Shown in pieces: positions 1 to 9,286 of a stretch of 64,000 nt of DNA. This DNA comes from Tindallia magadiensis (GTDB lineage: Bacteria; Bacillota; Clostridia; Peptostreptococcales; Tindalliaceae): the NCBI RefSeq assembly GCF_900113635.1, contig NZ_FOQA01000003.1, positions 172,496 to 236,495 of the forward strand, given 5' to 3'. The notes under the pieces are model-generated. The model made no database searches and was not told the DNA's origin. It saw only the letters and a program-made list of their open reading frames with translations. The first letter of the stretch is position 1. Every line of letters begins with the position of its first letter. The position numbers were made by a program, and so were the translations under genes.

Positions 1-52
1 GTATACACTGCCAGAATGAGATGATTTCATAAGGAGGACAAAGGACAAAAAA

Positions 53-835
53 ATGACGAACACAAATGAACTGCGCAAAATAAAAGAACTAGCTTGCAAA
101 GCTGGCAACTCCATTATGAATATCTACCATACCAACTTCACTGTTGAACATAAAGCAGATCAGTCTCCTTTAACCATGGCAGATCAGCAAGCAAACGAGA
201 TCATTGTTGAAGGGCTGAAAAAAGAATTTTCGGAAGTAGCTATTTTATCGGAAGAGTCTCGGGATGATAGGAGCCGGCTGGAAGAGGAATACTGCTTTAT
301 TGTGGATCCGCTGGATGGAACGAAGGAGTTTATTAACCGTAACGGACAGTTTACGGTTAATATTGGGCTGGTGAAACATCAACGGGTAGTGATGGGAGTG
401 GTATATGTACCGGTTACTCAGACGTTGTACTATGCGGCTAAGGGTGAAGGTGCTTTTAAGGAAAATCTTCAGACTGGGGAGAAAACCCGACTTATGGTGA
501 GCGATAGGTTGGAGGAATTGGTATGGGTTGGGAGTCGATCTCATTCGTCAGAAAGAGAAGCGGCTCTAATAGAAGAGAAGCAGCATCTGATAACTGAAAC
601 AATGAGTGCTGGCAGCTCGTTAAAGGGCTGCATGGTGGCGGAAGGTAAAGCGGATGTGTATTATCGTTTTGGCTTAACCTCGGAATGGGATACGGCAGCC
701 ATGCAATGTGTGGTGGAAGAGGCCGGGGGAATCTTCCGGCAGATGGATGGTTCTGAAATGCTTTATAACCGGGAGAACTCTCTAAACGAAAAAGGGTTTT
801 TTGTGGTAAACCGAAAAGAAAATATATGGGTGTAG
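53..835 (+). CDS. cysQ: 3'(2'),5'-bisphosphate nucleotidase CysQ
   Basis: This is a cytoplasmic inositol-monophosphatase-fold enzyme that removes the 3'-phosphate of PAP (and PAPS), relieving product inhibition of PAPS-using reactions. The metal site is visible: an EES motif near residues 67-69, DPLDGT at 85-90, and EWDTAA near 212 that supplies the C-terminal Asp. The length of 260 aa is normal for bacterial CysQ. An AAGGAGG and a nearer AAGGA precede the ATG. The stop lies just before the Shine-Dalgarno of cysD, so cysQ-cysD-cysNC-permease form one operon. Function is confident; whether it serves assimilation or sulfation cannot be told from this gene. Confidence 0.93.
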   Translation: MTNTNELRKIKELACKAGNSIMNIYHTNFTVEHKADQSPLTMADQQANEIIVEGLKKEFSEVAILSEESRDDRSRLEEEYCFIVDPLDGTKEFINRNGQFTVNIGLVKHQRVVMGVVYVPVTQTLYYAAKGEGAFKENLQTGEKTRLMVSDRLEELVWVGSRSHSSEREAALIEEKQHLITETMSAGSSLKGCMVAEGKADVYYRFGLTSEWDTAAMQCVVEEAGGIFRQMDGSEMLYNRENSLNEKGFFVVNRKENIWV

Positions 836-846
836 GAGGGCTATTG

Positions 847-1746
847 GTGAAAGAATTGACGCATTTGGATCAGTTGGAAGCAGAAGCAATTTATATTATC
901 CGGGAAGTGGCGGCGGAGTGTGAAAAACCGGTAATGCTGTATTCGATCGGAAAAGACAGTTCGGTGATGCTGCATTTAGCGATGAAGGCTTTTTATCCGC
1001 AGAAACCACCTTTCCCATTAATGCATATTGATACTACCTGGAAATTTAAAGAAATGACAGAATTTAGAGATCGAAAGGCAAAAGAACTGGGCATTGACCT
1101 GATTGTACATACCAATCAGGAAGGTGTGAAGCAGGGCATCAATCCTTTTGATCATGGGGCGGCCTATACAGATATTATGAAAACCCAGGCTCTAAAAGAT
1201 GGATTGGATCAATATCAATTTACCGCTATTTTTGGTGGCGCTCGTAGGGATGAAGAAAAATCTCGGGCGAAGGAACGGATTTTTTCCTTTCGTAATGCGG
1301 CTCATGCCTGGGATCCTAAAAACCAGCGGCCGGAAATGTGGAAACTGTACAATACTCGCATGAACAAAGGGGAAAGCATCAGGGTATTTCCTTTGTCCAA
1401 CTGGACAGAAAAAGACATTTGGCAATATATTAAGAGGGAAGACATTGATATTGTACCCCTTTACTATGCGAAGGAGAGGCCAGTGGTTATCAGGGATGGC
1501 AATATCATCCTGGTAGATGATGAACGGATGCGGCTTTTACCGGGGGAAGAACCGGAAATGAAAAAAGTGCGTTTTCGAACGTTGGGTTGTTATCCGCTTA
1601 CCGGAGGGCATGAATCCGATGCGGATACGCTGGATGCTATTATTGAAGAGACGCTGGGGGCCATTTCTTCCGAGAGAACCAGCCGGGTCATCGATCATGA
1701 AGCGGCTGGCAGTATGGAACGTCGAAAACGGGAGGGGTACTTCTAA
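847..1746 (+). CDS. cysD: Sulfate adenylyltransferase subunit 2 CysD
   Basis: This is the small, catalytic subunit of ATP sulfurylase, which makes adenosine 5'-phosphosulfate from ATP and sulfate in complex with the CysN GTPase. The PP-loop SIGKDSS lies at about residues 33-39, and the MHIDTTWKF and [16 protein letters not shown] stretches are typical of CysD/NodP. I prefer the GTG at 847 (299 aa), seven bases after AGGAGG at 834-839. A TTG at 844 and an ATG at 826 inside cysQ are alternatives. The stop TAA shares one base with the ATG of cysNC, so the two subunits are translationally coupled. Confidence 0.95.
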   Translation: MKELTHLDQLEAEAIYIIREVAAECEKPVMLYSIGKDSSVMLHLAMKAFYPQKPPFPLMHIDTTWKFKEMTEFRDRKAKELGIDLIVHTNQEGVKQGINPFDHGAAYTDIMKTQALKDGLDQYQFTAIFGGARRDEEKSRAKERIFSFRNAAHAWDPKNQRPEMWKLYNTRMNKGESIRVFPLSNWTEKDIWQYIKREDIDIVPLYYAKERPVVIRDGNIILVDDERMRLLPGEEPEMKKVRFRTLGCYPLTGGHESDADTLDAIIEETLGAISSERTSRVIDHEAAGSMERRKREGYF

Positions 1747-3572
1747 TGAAAAGTTTATTGAAATTTATTACGTGTGGTTCCGTGGATGATGGAAAATCCA
1801 CTTTAATAGGTCATATGCTGTATGATGCAAAACTGTTGTTTACAGATCAGGAAAAAGCGCTGGAAATGGACAGCCGAGTGGGAAGTCGGGAAGGAAAAAT
1901 CGATTATTCTTTGTTATTGGATGGCTTGATGGCTGAACGGGAACAAGGGATTACCATTGATGTGGCGTATCGATACTTTACCACGGAGAACAGGTCCTTT
2001 ATTGTGGCGGATACCCCGGGTCATGAGCAATATACCCGAAACATGGCTGTAGGGGCTTCTTTCGCTGATCTGGCTGTCATTTTAGTGGATGCCAGACAGG
2101 GTGTGTTGTCTCAGACAAAACGCCATGCCAGAATTTGTTCTTTAATGGGGATCAGGCATTTTGTGTTGGCGGTTAACAAGATGGATTTAATCAGCTATAA
2201 TATGCATCGTTTTCAGGAAATTAAGGACAGTTTTTTACAGTTTACGGCAAATATGAATCTGGAGTCGGTGCAGGTTATTCCGGTGTCTGCTTCGGAAGGA
2301 GATAATATTACAAAACCTTCTCCCAATACGCCTTGGTATAAAGAATTGCCTTTACTGCCCTACCTGGAAGAAAAAGATGTGACGACTCAGGCAGAAATGA
2401 AAGGGTTTGTCATGCCGGTACAGCGAGTGGCAAGGCCTAACCATGAGTTTAGAGGATTTCAGGGGCAGGTGGAATCAGGCAGTCTTAAAATAGGGGATGA
2501 AATCGTGACGCTCCCCAGCAATGAAACGGCAAAGGTGAAGGGCTTACTGGTAACCGACCGGGAAGTGGAAGAAGTCGTGGTGGGACAGCCGATTACTGTA
2601 CAGTTGGATCGGGAAGTAGATGTTTCCAGGGGGTGTGTGCTGGTAAAAGAAGCCCAACCGGAAATGGCAGACATGTTTACAGCTACTATTTTATGGATGG
2701 ATGATATGGAGCTGGTGGCAGGTCGTAACTACCTGATTAAGGTGGGCACCAAGGTGTTGCCGGCAATGGTAATGGATATAAAAAGTAAAATTGATATTAA
2801 TACGGGAGAACATGTACCGGCAGATCATTTATTTAAAAATGAAATGGCTCGTTGCGATATTGCTTTGTCGGAAAAAATGGTGTTTGATGAATTTGAGAAT
2901 AATAAAGGGTTGGGAAGCCTGATTTTAATGGATCGGGTATCCAACATGACCTCGGCTTGCGGGGTTATTGAACATTCGCTTAGAAGATCCACCAATGTGG
3001 TGTGGCAAGATACGGATATCACCAGAGAAATTCGGTCAAAGCAGAAGAATCAGAAACCACTGACGCTTTGGTTCACCGGACTGTCTGGTTCTGGAAAGTC
3101 TACATTGGCAAATGAAGTGGAAAAACGTTTGGTAGCCATGGGGAAACACACCATGCTGTTGGATGGGGACAATGTGCGCCATGGGTTGAACAAAAACCTT
3201 GGATTCAAGGAAGTGGATAGGGTTGAAAATATTCGCAGGGTTTCGGAAGTGGCAAAGTTGATGAATGATGCCGGTATTATCGCAATCACTTCCTTCATTT
3301 CACCATACGCCAGTGATCGTGAAAATGCCCGGGAAATAATTGGAAAAGAGTATATAGAAATCTATGTAAGTACTCCTTTGGAAGAGTGTGAAAAACGGGA
3401 TGTCAAGGGACTTTACAAGAAGGCTCGGAGTGGTGAGATTCCGGAATTTACCGGAGTGTCCAGTCCTTATGAAGCACCGGCTAATCCGGAGATAGAGATA
3501 GATACCAGCAAGCATTCCATCGATGCGGCTGCCGATTATATTATGGATCAATTAGTAACATACCTGGAGTAA
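1746..3572 (+). CDS. cysNC: Bifunctional sulfate adenylyltransferase subunit 1 / APS kinase (CysNC fusion)
   Basis: The N-terminal part is an EF-Tu-like GTPase (CysN): G1 GSVDDGKST near residues 11-19, DTPGHEQYTRN near 88-98 and NKMDL near 144, followed by beta-barrel domains. The C-terminal ~170 residues are an adenylylsulfate kinase with P-loop GLSGSGKST near 445-453, LDGDNVRHGLN and the FISPYASDR segment. Together with CysD it converts sulfate to APS and then PAPS. The 608-aa length fits NodQ/CysNC fusions. It overlaps cysD by one base. PAPS rather than APS is therefore the end product of this operon, which matches cysQ upstream. Confidence 0.95.
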   Translation: MKSLLKFITCGSVDDGKSTLIGHMLYDAKLLFTDQEKALEMDSRVGSREGKIDYSLLLDGLMAEREQGITIDVAYRYFTTENRSFIVADTPGHEQYTRNMAVGASFADLAVILVDARQGVLSQTKRHARICSLMGIRHFVLAVNKMDLISYNMHRFQEIKDSFLQFTANMNLESVQVIPVSASEGDNITKPSPNTPWYKELPLLPYLEEKDVTTQAEMKGFVMPVQRVARPNHEFRGFQGQVESGSLKIGDEIVTLPSNETAKVKGLLVTDREVEEVVVGQPITVQLDREVDVSRGCVLVKEAQPEMADMFTATILWMDDMELVAGRNYLIKVGTKVLPAMVMDIKSKIDINTGEHVPADHLFKNEMARCDIALSEKMVFDEFENNKGLGSLILMDRVSNMTSACGVIEHSLRRSTNVVWQDTDITREIRSKQKNQKPLTLWFTGLSGSGKSTLANEVEKRLVAMGKHTMLLDGDNVRHGLNKNLGFKEVDRVENIRRVSEVAKLMNDAGIIAITSFISPYASDRENAREIIGKEYIEIYVSTPLEECEKRDVKGLYKKARSGEIPEFTGVSSPYEAPANPEIEIDTSKHSIDAAADYIMDQLVTYLE

Positions 3573-3585
3573 AGGATGTGACAAC

Positions 3586-5358
3586 ATGTTTGAGCCATTG
3601 TTAACCATTCTGGTTGTTGTGATTATGCTTTGGCTTCTGGTGCGAAACACCTTTGAGCCTGTGGTGGTTTTTCTGGGAGCCCTGGTGGTGTTGTTAACGG
3701 CAGGGGTAATCAGCACGAAAGAAGCATTGGTTGGTTTTTCAAATGAAGGAATGCTCACGGTGGCGATTCTCTTTGTGGTAGCGGGAGCTATTCAGAAAAG
3801 CCCGTTCTTGCCGGGAATTGCTACCCGGCTCTTTGGTAATCGGGCAAAAGGAAGAAGGCCATTATTAAAAATGATGGCTCCCATCACTTTTTTATCGGCT
3901 TTTCTGAATAATACTCCCATTGTGGCCATTTTTATTCCTATTATCCGTAACTGGTCGACTCAATACAATATCTCTCCTTCCAAGTTTTTGATTCCGCTAT
4001 CTTATGTTTCAATGTTTGGTGGGATTCTAACCCTTATCGGTACTTCAACAAATTTGGTAGTAAGTGGGATGTTGCAGGAATTTGGTCATGAGCCTATGGG
4101 AATGTTTGAAATTACCAAGGTGGGACTTCCTTTGGCTCTTTTGGGGATGGCGTATCTTTTGTTTTATGGGTATAAATACTTGCCGGATAATCAGGATTTA
4201 CTGGCCTCTGCCAAGCAAAATTTCAAGGAATATCTGGTAACTTTTCAGGTGGAAAATGGTAGTCGTGTGGTTGGGAAAACCATTGAAAGAGCAGGACTTC
4301 GGAACTTAAAAGGGCTTTATCTTTTTGAGATTATCCGAAAGAAAGAAAAAATTTACCCTGTCACACCAACAGAAGTGTTGCAGGAAGAAGATAAACTGAT
4401 TTTTACAGGTCAAATTGATACCATTGTGCAGCTACAAGCGATTGACGGACTGAAACTGTTGAGTAGTGCGGAAGATTTTTCGGAGCTGTTTAAAAGTGGA
4501 GAAGCAAATATTGTGGAGGCGGTTGTTTCGACGGATTTCCCTTTTCTAAATCAGTCCATTAAGGAAAGCAATTTTCGGTCGCATTACAACGCGGCGGTCG
4601 TTGCGGTGGTTCGTCAAGGGGAGAGGATTAATGAAAAGATCGGAAAAATTGTTTTGAAGCCGGGAGACACGTTACTATTGTTGGCACATCAACATTTTAT
4701 AAACCAGTGGGATGGATCAAAGGATTTTTATCTGGTTAGCCAAAAGGAGAATGAGGATGTGCTGACTCCGGGAAAGGCAAAAATAGCGGTAGGTTCCTTT
4801 CTGATGCTGATTCTTTTGGCAAGTACGGGAATCCTTTCTACTTTTCATGCTTCATTGCTGGCTTTGTCAGTCATTATGTTTACCCGAACCATTTCGGTAA
4901 AAGAAGCATTTAAGTCGATCAGTTGGGATACGTTGCTGGTCATTGCCTTTTCCTTTGGCATCGGAAATGCGCTGATTAATACTGGTGCTGCGGCATTGGT
5001 GGCAGGGGGATTAATCTATGGAGTAGCTCCTTTGGGGCCTATTGGCGTGTTGCTGGCAGTCTACTTTGTGACCAATGTGTTCACGGCTATTATCACCAAT
5101 AACGCGGCGGCTGTATTGGCTTTTCCTATTGCTTATGCGGCATCGGTGCAGCTGGATCTGAATCCTATGCCCTTTGCGATTGCTGTTGCGGTAGCAGCGT
5201 CTTCCTGTTTTGCAACGCCTTTTGGCTATCAGACAAACCTGATGGTTTATGGGCCGGGCGGGTATACTTTTAAGGATTTTATGAAAGTGGGACTGCCACT
5301 GAATGTACTGTTTATGATTGCATCGGTCATTTTAATACCGATTTTCTTCAGCTTTTAG
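3586..5358 (+). CDS. SLC13/DASS-type anion permease with two TrkA-C domains, probable sulfate importer
   Basis: This integral membrane protein of 590 aa has hydrophobic helices in the N-terminal ~200 and C-terminal ~190 residues. The centre is soluble and holds two RCK_C/TrkA-C-like domains (about 209-286 and 301-378). The hydrophobic halves carry the repeated family signatures NNTPIVAIFIPI and ITNNAAAVLAFPIAYA, typical of Na+/sulfate or dicarboxylate carriers. It starts 13 bases after cysNC, so sulfate (or thiosulfate/molybdate) is the likely substrate by context. The family also moves dicarboxylates, so the substrate is inferred rather than seen. Confidence 0.82.
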   Translation: MFEPLLTILVVVIMLWLLVRNTFEPVVVFLGALVVLLTAGVISTKEALVGFSNEGMLTVAILFVVAGAIQKSPFLPGIATRLFGNRAKGRRPLLKMMAPITFLSAFLNNTPIVAIFIPIIRNWSTQYNISPSKFLIPLSYVSMFGGILTLIGTSTNLVVSGMLQEFGHEPMGMFEITKVGLPLALLGMAYLLFYGYKYLPDNQDLLASAKQNFKEYLVTFQVENGSRVVGKTIERAGLRNLKGLYLFEIIRKKEKIYPVTPTEVLQEEDKLIFTGQIDTIVQLQAIDGLKLLSSAEDFSELFKSGEANIVEAVVSTDFPFLNQSIKESNFRSHYNAAVVAVVRQGERINEKIGKIVLKPGDTLLLLAHQHFINQWDGSKDFYLVSQKENEDVLTPGKAKIAVGSFLMLILLASTGILSTFHASLLALSVIMFTRTISVKEAFKSISWDTLLVIAFSFGIGNALINTGAAALVAGGLIYGVAPLGPIGVLLAVYFVTNVFTAIITNNAAAVLAFPIAYAASVQLDLNPMPFAIAVAVAASSCFATPFGYQTNLMVYGPGGYTFKDFMKVGLPLNVLFMIASVILIPIFFSF

Positions 5359-5411
5359 GAGTTAGGATAGAATTGTGGGATAAATGATAAAAAGGGAAAT
5401 TAGGTGAACTG

Positions 5412-6635
5412 ATGAAAACAATATGGACACTATGTCATTATGCCGAACCTCCAGAGTTGGGTGGAATGAACAGACATCATCGTTTTGCAAAAAATTTGAT
5501 AATGCGAGGATATCAGGTTAGGATCTTTGCGGCCAGCACCATTCATAATACGAAAATGAATGTGGTGGCAGATGGAAATCTGTATCAACAGCAATCATAT
5601 GATGGAGTGCCATATGTTCATATAAGAACATCGAGTTATGAGGGTAATGGTAAAAAAAGAATACTCAATATGTTACAGTTTGCCTGGAGAGTCTATAAAA
5701 CCGGAAGAATGATGGAAGGCCAGAAACCAGATGTGGTTCTGGCTTCTTCTGCTCATCCGTTTACCTGGATTTCCGGGTATTTTTTAGCGCGTACATATAA
5801 GGCCAGATTCATTGCGGAAACCAGGGACTTGTGGCCTGAAAGCTTAGTGGAGATGGGGGCGTGTAAACGTAATGGGTTGCCGGCAAAAGTGCTATATGGA
5901 TTAGAATCCTTTATCTTTAGAAAAGCGGACCATTTAATTTTTACCATGCCTGGGGGGCTTGACTATGCAAAGAAGAAAGGTGTTCAAGCGAAAAAGGTTT
6001 CTTGCATTAATAATGGCATTGATTTGGAAGAGTTTGACCGACTGGCAGAACAAGAAGTTCATGAAAATGAGTTTAATGGAAATAGTGACAAATTTCGGGT
6101 GATTTATACTGGTTCGATAGGTCATGCTCATGCGGTTCATTATCTGGTGCAGGCAGCAAAGGTTATCCAGAAAAAGCGGTATGATAACATTCAGATTGAT
6201 ATTTATGGAGAAGGGATGGAAAAAGATGCTTTGCAGGAGTGGGCCTGTAAAGAGGGTGTGACCAATGTATGTTTTAAAGGGAGAGTGGACAAAAAGTTTA
6301 TTCCCGGGATACTGCTGAAATCGGATCTTAATATTGCGACTGGGCAGGATATTCAGCTGTATCAGTACGGTCTTAGTATGAATAAATTTTTTGACTACTT
6401 TGCGTCGGGGAAACCAACGCTTTCGAACGTTGCCTGTAAATATGATATTTTAGAACACTACCATGCGGGTATTACCGTAAAGCCGGGATCGCCGGAGGCG
6501 TTAGCTGAAGGGATTCTTCAGTTTTATCATATGGAACAGGAAGAATATAATCATTACTGTGAAAACGCAAGGAAGGCAGCGGTGAATTTTGACTTCAAAA
6601 ATCTTACAGATGAGTTGGAAAAAACGTTTTTATAG
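5412..6635 (+). CDS. Glycosyltransferase family 4 (WbuB-like)
   Basis: This GT-B fold glycosyltransferase of 407 aa probably adds a sugar to a lipid-linked surface oligosaccharide on the cytoplasmic face. The N-terminal Rossmann domain has a glycine-rich loop PPELGGMNRH near residues 14-23. The C-terminal domain carries VIYTGSIG, a YGEG motif and MNKFFDYFASGKP, the usual nucleotide-sugar binding region of GT4 enzymes. It follows the sulfate genes by about 50 bases with no terminator seen, so it may be transcribed with them. Donor and acceptor cannot be told. Confidence 0.85.
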   Translation: MKTIWTLCHYAEPPELGGMNRHHRFAKNLIMRGYQVRIFAASTIHNTKMNVVADGNLYQQQSYDGVPYVHIRTSSYEGNGKKRILNMLQFAWRVYKTGRMMEGQKPDVVLASSAHPFTWISGYFLARTYKARFIAETRDLWPESLVEMGACKRNGLPAKVLYGLESFIFRKADHLIFTMPGGLDYAKKKGVQAKKVSCINNGIDLEEFDRLAEQEVHENEFNGNSDKFRVIYTGSIGHAHAVHYLVQAAKVIQKKRYDNIQIDIYGEGMEKDALQEWACKEGVTNVCFKGRVDKKFIPGILLKSDLNIATGQDIQLYQYGLSMNKFFDYFASGKPTLSNVACKYDILEHYHAGITVKPGSPEALAEGILQFYHMEQEEYNHYCENARKAAVNFDFKNLTDELEKTFL

Positions 6636-6726
6636 ATCATAAAAGATTGTTCTTGTGAACGGTGGGGATTATGTAGAATTGAGGCATTTGGATCAATATC
6701 AATCTTATACATAAAGTGGGCAGCTG

Positions 6727-6735
6727 TGTTATACT
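6727..6735 (+). promoter_or_regulatory. Extended -10 promoter (TGT-TATACT)
   Basis: TATACT at 6730-6735 is preceded by TG at 6727-6728, an extended -10 element. No good -35 lies 17 bases upstream. It sits about 60 bases before the HEPN-like gene start and would serve that pair. Confidence 0.45.
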
Positions 6736-6794
6736 GGCATTATATGAAAGCTGGTATTTGACTACTCGTATTAATGACAAGGAGGATGCTCACT

Positions 6795-7217
6795 ATGGTT
6801 AAAGATATTCGTTGGATTCAGCGTTTTCAAAATTATAAAAAGGCATTATCTCAGCTTCAGCAAGGTGTCGATCTGTTAATGGAGAGAGAATTAAGTAATT
6901 TAGAAAAGCAGGGCATTATCTAGGCCTTTGAATTTACGCATGAGTTAGCCTGGAAAACATTGAAAGACTTCCTGATCCATCGGGGAAATAAAGAAATCTA
7001 TGGATCCAGGGATGCAACAAGAGAAGCTTTTAAACTGGGCATTATTGAAAAAGGAGAAGTTTGGATGGAAATGATTGAAAGTCGAAACCTGACCAGCCAT
7101 GCCTATGATGAATCGACGGCGGAAGAAATTATTCAGCAGGTGAGAAAAGACTACATAGAACAGTTTCACGCATTGAAAGAAATGATGGGGCGTTTGACAA
7201 AAGATGAGGAGAGTTGA
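6795..7217 (+). pseudogene. HI0074-family HEPN-like partner of a nucleotidyltransferase, interrupted by TAG
   Basis: Translation from the ATG at 6795 (good AAGGAGG upstream) gives a normal HI0074/HepT-like start: VKDIRWIQRFQNYKKAL, then the conserved ERELSNLEKQGII region. An in-frame TAG at 6921-6923 falls where the family usually has Gln (I-I-Q-x-F-E-x-T). The frame continues without shift as AFEFTHELAWKTLKDFL to a normal C-terminus ending at the next gene's start. A single C-to-T change (CAG to TAG) explains this. The protein is either inactive, made as a C-terminal piece from the TTG at 6960, or rescued by amber suppression. The first is most likely. Confidence 0.8.
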
Positions 7218-7219
7218 AA

Positions 7220-7537
7220 ATGAACCATGGGCTAAGCGAGAAAACTGTTGAAGAAATAAAAGGGATTTTTCGTGAACATGCAGAAATTGATCAAGCGATT
7301 CTGTACGGATCCAGGGCGAAAGGTTCTTATGATGCTGGTTCAGATATTGATATAGCCCTGGTTGGAAATAGCTTGTCATTGAAGGATCTTCTTCAGATTC
7401 GCATAGAGATTGAGAGCTTAAACCTGCCTTATACCGTTGACTTGGTTTTGTATCACAACATACAAAGTCAGGATCTAATCGATCATATGAATAGAGTCGG
7501 GAGGGTTATATATGACAGGGACTCTCGTGTAAAATGA
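7220..7537 (+). CDS. Minimal nucleotidyltransferase (HI0073/MntA-like)
   Basis: This 105-aa protein is a stand-alone nucleotidyltransferase domain with GSRAKGSYDAGSDIDIAL, which holds the GS and DxD catalytic signatures. Such proteins pair with HI0074/HEPN partners; MntA-type enzymes AMPylate and neutralise HEPN RNase toxins. I chose the ATG at 7220, eight bases after GAGGAG; a TTG at 7214 overlaps the upstream stop. Because the HEPN partner is interrupted, this gene may now be an orphan antitoxin-like enzyme. Confidence 0.85.
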   Translation: MNHGLSEKTVEEIKGIFREHAEIDQAILYGSRAKGSYDAGSDIDIALVGNSLSLKDLLQIRIEIESLNLPYTVDLVLYHNIQSQDLIDHMNRVGRVIYDRDSRVK

Positions 7538-7602
7538 TCATGAAGCCTGTCGAAGTCTTGACAAAAGGGCATCAGGTTTTCTTGTTTGACAAGAAATTTA
7601 AT

Positions 7603-7645
7603 AAGGCTCTGAACCATTGTATAATTGGGTTTCAGGGCTTTTTCT
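7603..7645 (+). terminator. Intrinsic terminator after the nucleotidyltransferase pair
   Basis: AAGGCTCTGAA pairs with TTCAGGGCTTT (two G-U pairs) and is followed by a T-run. Confidence 0.65.
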
Positions 7646-7649
7646 ATGA

Positions 7650-7772
7650 ATAGTTTTCCAGGGTTTTAGTGCGATTAACGCTACAATGATTACTACAGAA
7701 TTTTCTAATGGAGATGTTGGGAATTTTACCGTTGAGCCTTATAGCAAAAAAGGTTCATTAATGGTAAAATAA
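7650..7772 (+). other. Possible coding remnant (about 40 codons, no start)
   Basis: Between the terminator and the sugar transferase gene, one frame stays open for 40 codons and ends in TAA at 7770. Its translation (about AINATMITTEFSNGDVGNF, then VEPYSKKGSLMVK) looks like the C-terminal end of an extracellular beta-domain protein. No start codon or Shine-Dalgarno fits it. It may be a leftover of a deleted gene or chance; I do not recognise it. Confidence 0.2.
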
Positions 7773-7811
7773 GGTTGATTCGAAGACTTGATACTTGAAA
7801 GGATGGACCTT

Positions 7812-9233
7812 TTGATTGGAATAAAAGAGTTTGGGAATTACAAAAAACTGGCGGTAATGATCCTCAATATATTGCTGGTGCATGCGGCGTATCTATTGGC
7901 ATTTTTACTGCGGTATGGGTATCCTTTTCCGGAATACAATTATTCATCCTATCGAGTGATGACGCCTTACATTTCTGTAGGTGTGGTCATTTTATTTAGT
8001 ATTTATGGGTTGATGAATGTAACCAGAAAAGGAAGAATGGAAATCGTTCAATCTGTTGGCACTGCGGTTATAGTGCTTAATATTCTTACAATGGCAGGAA
8101 CTTTTTTTATGAGAACCTTTAGTTTTCCTCGAAGTATTTTTGGCATTGCCATGGTGCTGCAACTTGTCATAATCAGTATTTTTTACTTAATCATATTAGA
8201 AATTCAACGGAAAAGGCATGGAGCAAAACATATTTCTGTGATAGGTCAGGGAAAACAGACAGAAGAAATTGCTGGGAAAATTCTGCGCAAATATGATGGT
8301 TGGTTTTCGGAGATGCGCATTTGTCAGGATGAGCGTATTTCGGTGATGAATGATGTGGTAAAAATGTCGGATTGGGTTTTTGTATGTCCGGCTGTGCCAA
8401 CGGCACAAAAACATCGGTTAATGCAGTTGTGCATTCAATATAGAAAAGAGCTGCAATTAGTACCGGATTTTTATGAAATTATGAATGTTGGAGCATCGAC
8501 TAGTCAAATGGATGATGTACCGGTTCTTCATATTGATACAATGAGGCTGTCTGTGGAACAACGAATGATGAAACGGCTGATTGATTTTGTTGCTTCAGGG
8601 ATGGCGTTGATTATTCTGTTACCATTACTGTTAATGATCGCTATCTGTATTAAAATAACCTCTTCGGGGCCGGTCTTGTATCATCAGATCCGGGTAACTA
8701 GAGATGGGAAACGGTTCCCTTTATATAAATTTCGTTCCATGGTAATGGATGCGGAAAAGGATACCGGACCGGTGCTGGCATCGGAGAATGATCAGCGAAT
8801 CACTAAATGTGGGAAATGGTTACGAGCTTGGAGGTTAGACGAGCTGCCACAGCTGTTTAATGTATTAAAAGGGGATATGAGCCTGGTGGGACCTCGGCCG
8901 GAGCGTCCGTTGTTTGTGGATCAATTTGAACAAAAAATGCCCCATTATCGGTATCGAAAAACGGTAAAAGCTGGCATTACAGGATTGGCACAGGTGCGTG
9001 GCAACTATAGTACAACCGCCGAAGATAAAATGAGACTAGATTTATTATATATTCGAAATTATTCCTTTTGGTTGGATATCATTATTATGCTGCAAACACT
9101 ACCGGTGGTAGTGAATATGGACCGGGCAAAGGGAGTGTCAGGGCAACAAAATGTAAGGACCATTGCTGGAAAATATGGTTTTGTTGTTTCGGAAGAGGAA
9201 TCAATGCTGCGCATTCGTAAAACAAGAAAGTAG
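7812..9233 (+). CDS. Polyprenyl-phosphate sugar (glycosyl-1-phosphate) transferase
   Basis: This is the initiating transferase for surface polysaccharide assembly, moving a sugar-1-phosphate onto undecaprenyl phosphate at the membrane. Four or five N-terminal helices (about residues 14-140) are followed by a CoA-binding-like region and a further helix. The C-terminal catalytic domain (about 250-455) is marked by KFRSM, RLDELPQL, DMSLVGPRPERP and KAGITGLAQVRG. The start is uncertain: TTG 7812 has AAAGGA eight bases upstream, while ATG 7803 and TTG 7788 lack good spacing. It lies with galE and the GT4 gene and belongs to the same pathway. The sugar is unknown. Confidence 0.9.
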   Translation: MIGIKEFGNYKKLAVMILNILLVHAAYLLAFLLRYGYPFPEYNYSSYRVMTPYISVGVVILFSIYGLMNVTRKGRMEIVQSVGTAVIVLNILTMAGTFFMRTFSFPRSIFGIAMVLQLVIISIFYLIILEIQRKRHGAKHISVIGQGKQTEEIAGKILRKYDGWFSEMRICQDERISVMNDVVKMSDWVFVCPAVPTAQKHRLMQLCIQYRKELQLVPDFYEIMNVGASTSQMDDVPVLHIDTMRLSVEQRMMKRLIDFVASGMALIILLPLLLMIAICIKITSSGPVLYHQIRVTRDGKRFPLYKFRSMVMDAEKDTGPVLASENDQRITKCGKWLRAWRLDELPQLFNVLKGDMSLVGPRPERPLFVDQFEQKMPHYRYRKTVKAGITGLAQVRGNYSTTAEDKMRLDLLYIRNYSFWLDIIIMLQTLPVVVNMDRAKGVSGQQNVRTIAGKYGFVVSEEESMLRIRKTRK

Positions 9234-9286
9234 AAATATGGTTTCATCTTAAGAGATCCAGCAGAGCGAAGGGTGTGAGAGTTAAA

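Noticed and set aside
6921-6923. TAG as a pyrrolysine codon
   Set aside because: The family residue is Gln, other genes here end normally in TAG, and no Pyl machinery is visible; a simple nonsense change is enough.
6945-7379. 144-codon minus-strand frame across the nucleotidyltransferase pair
   Set aside because: It is antisense to two recognised domains and has no ribosome-binding site; its translation resembles no family I know.
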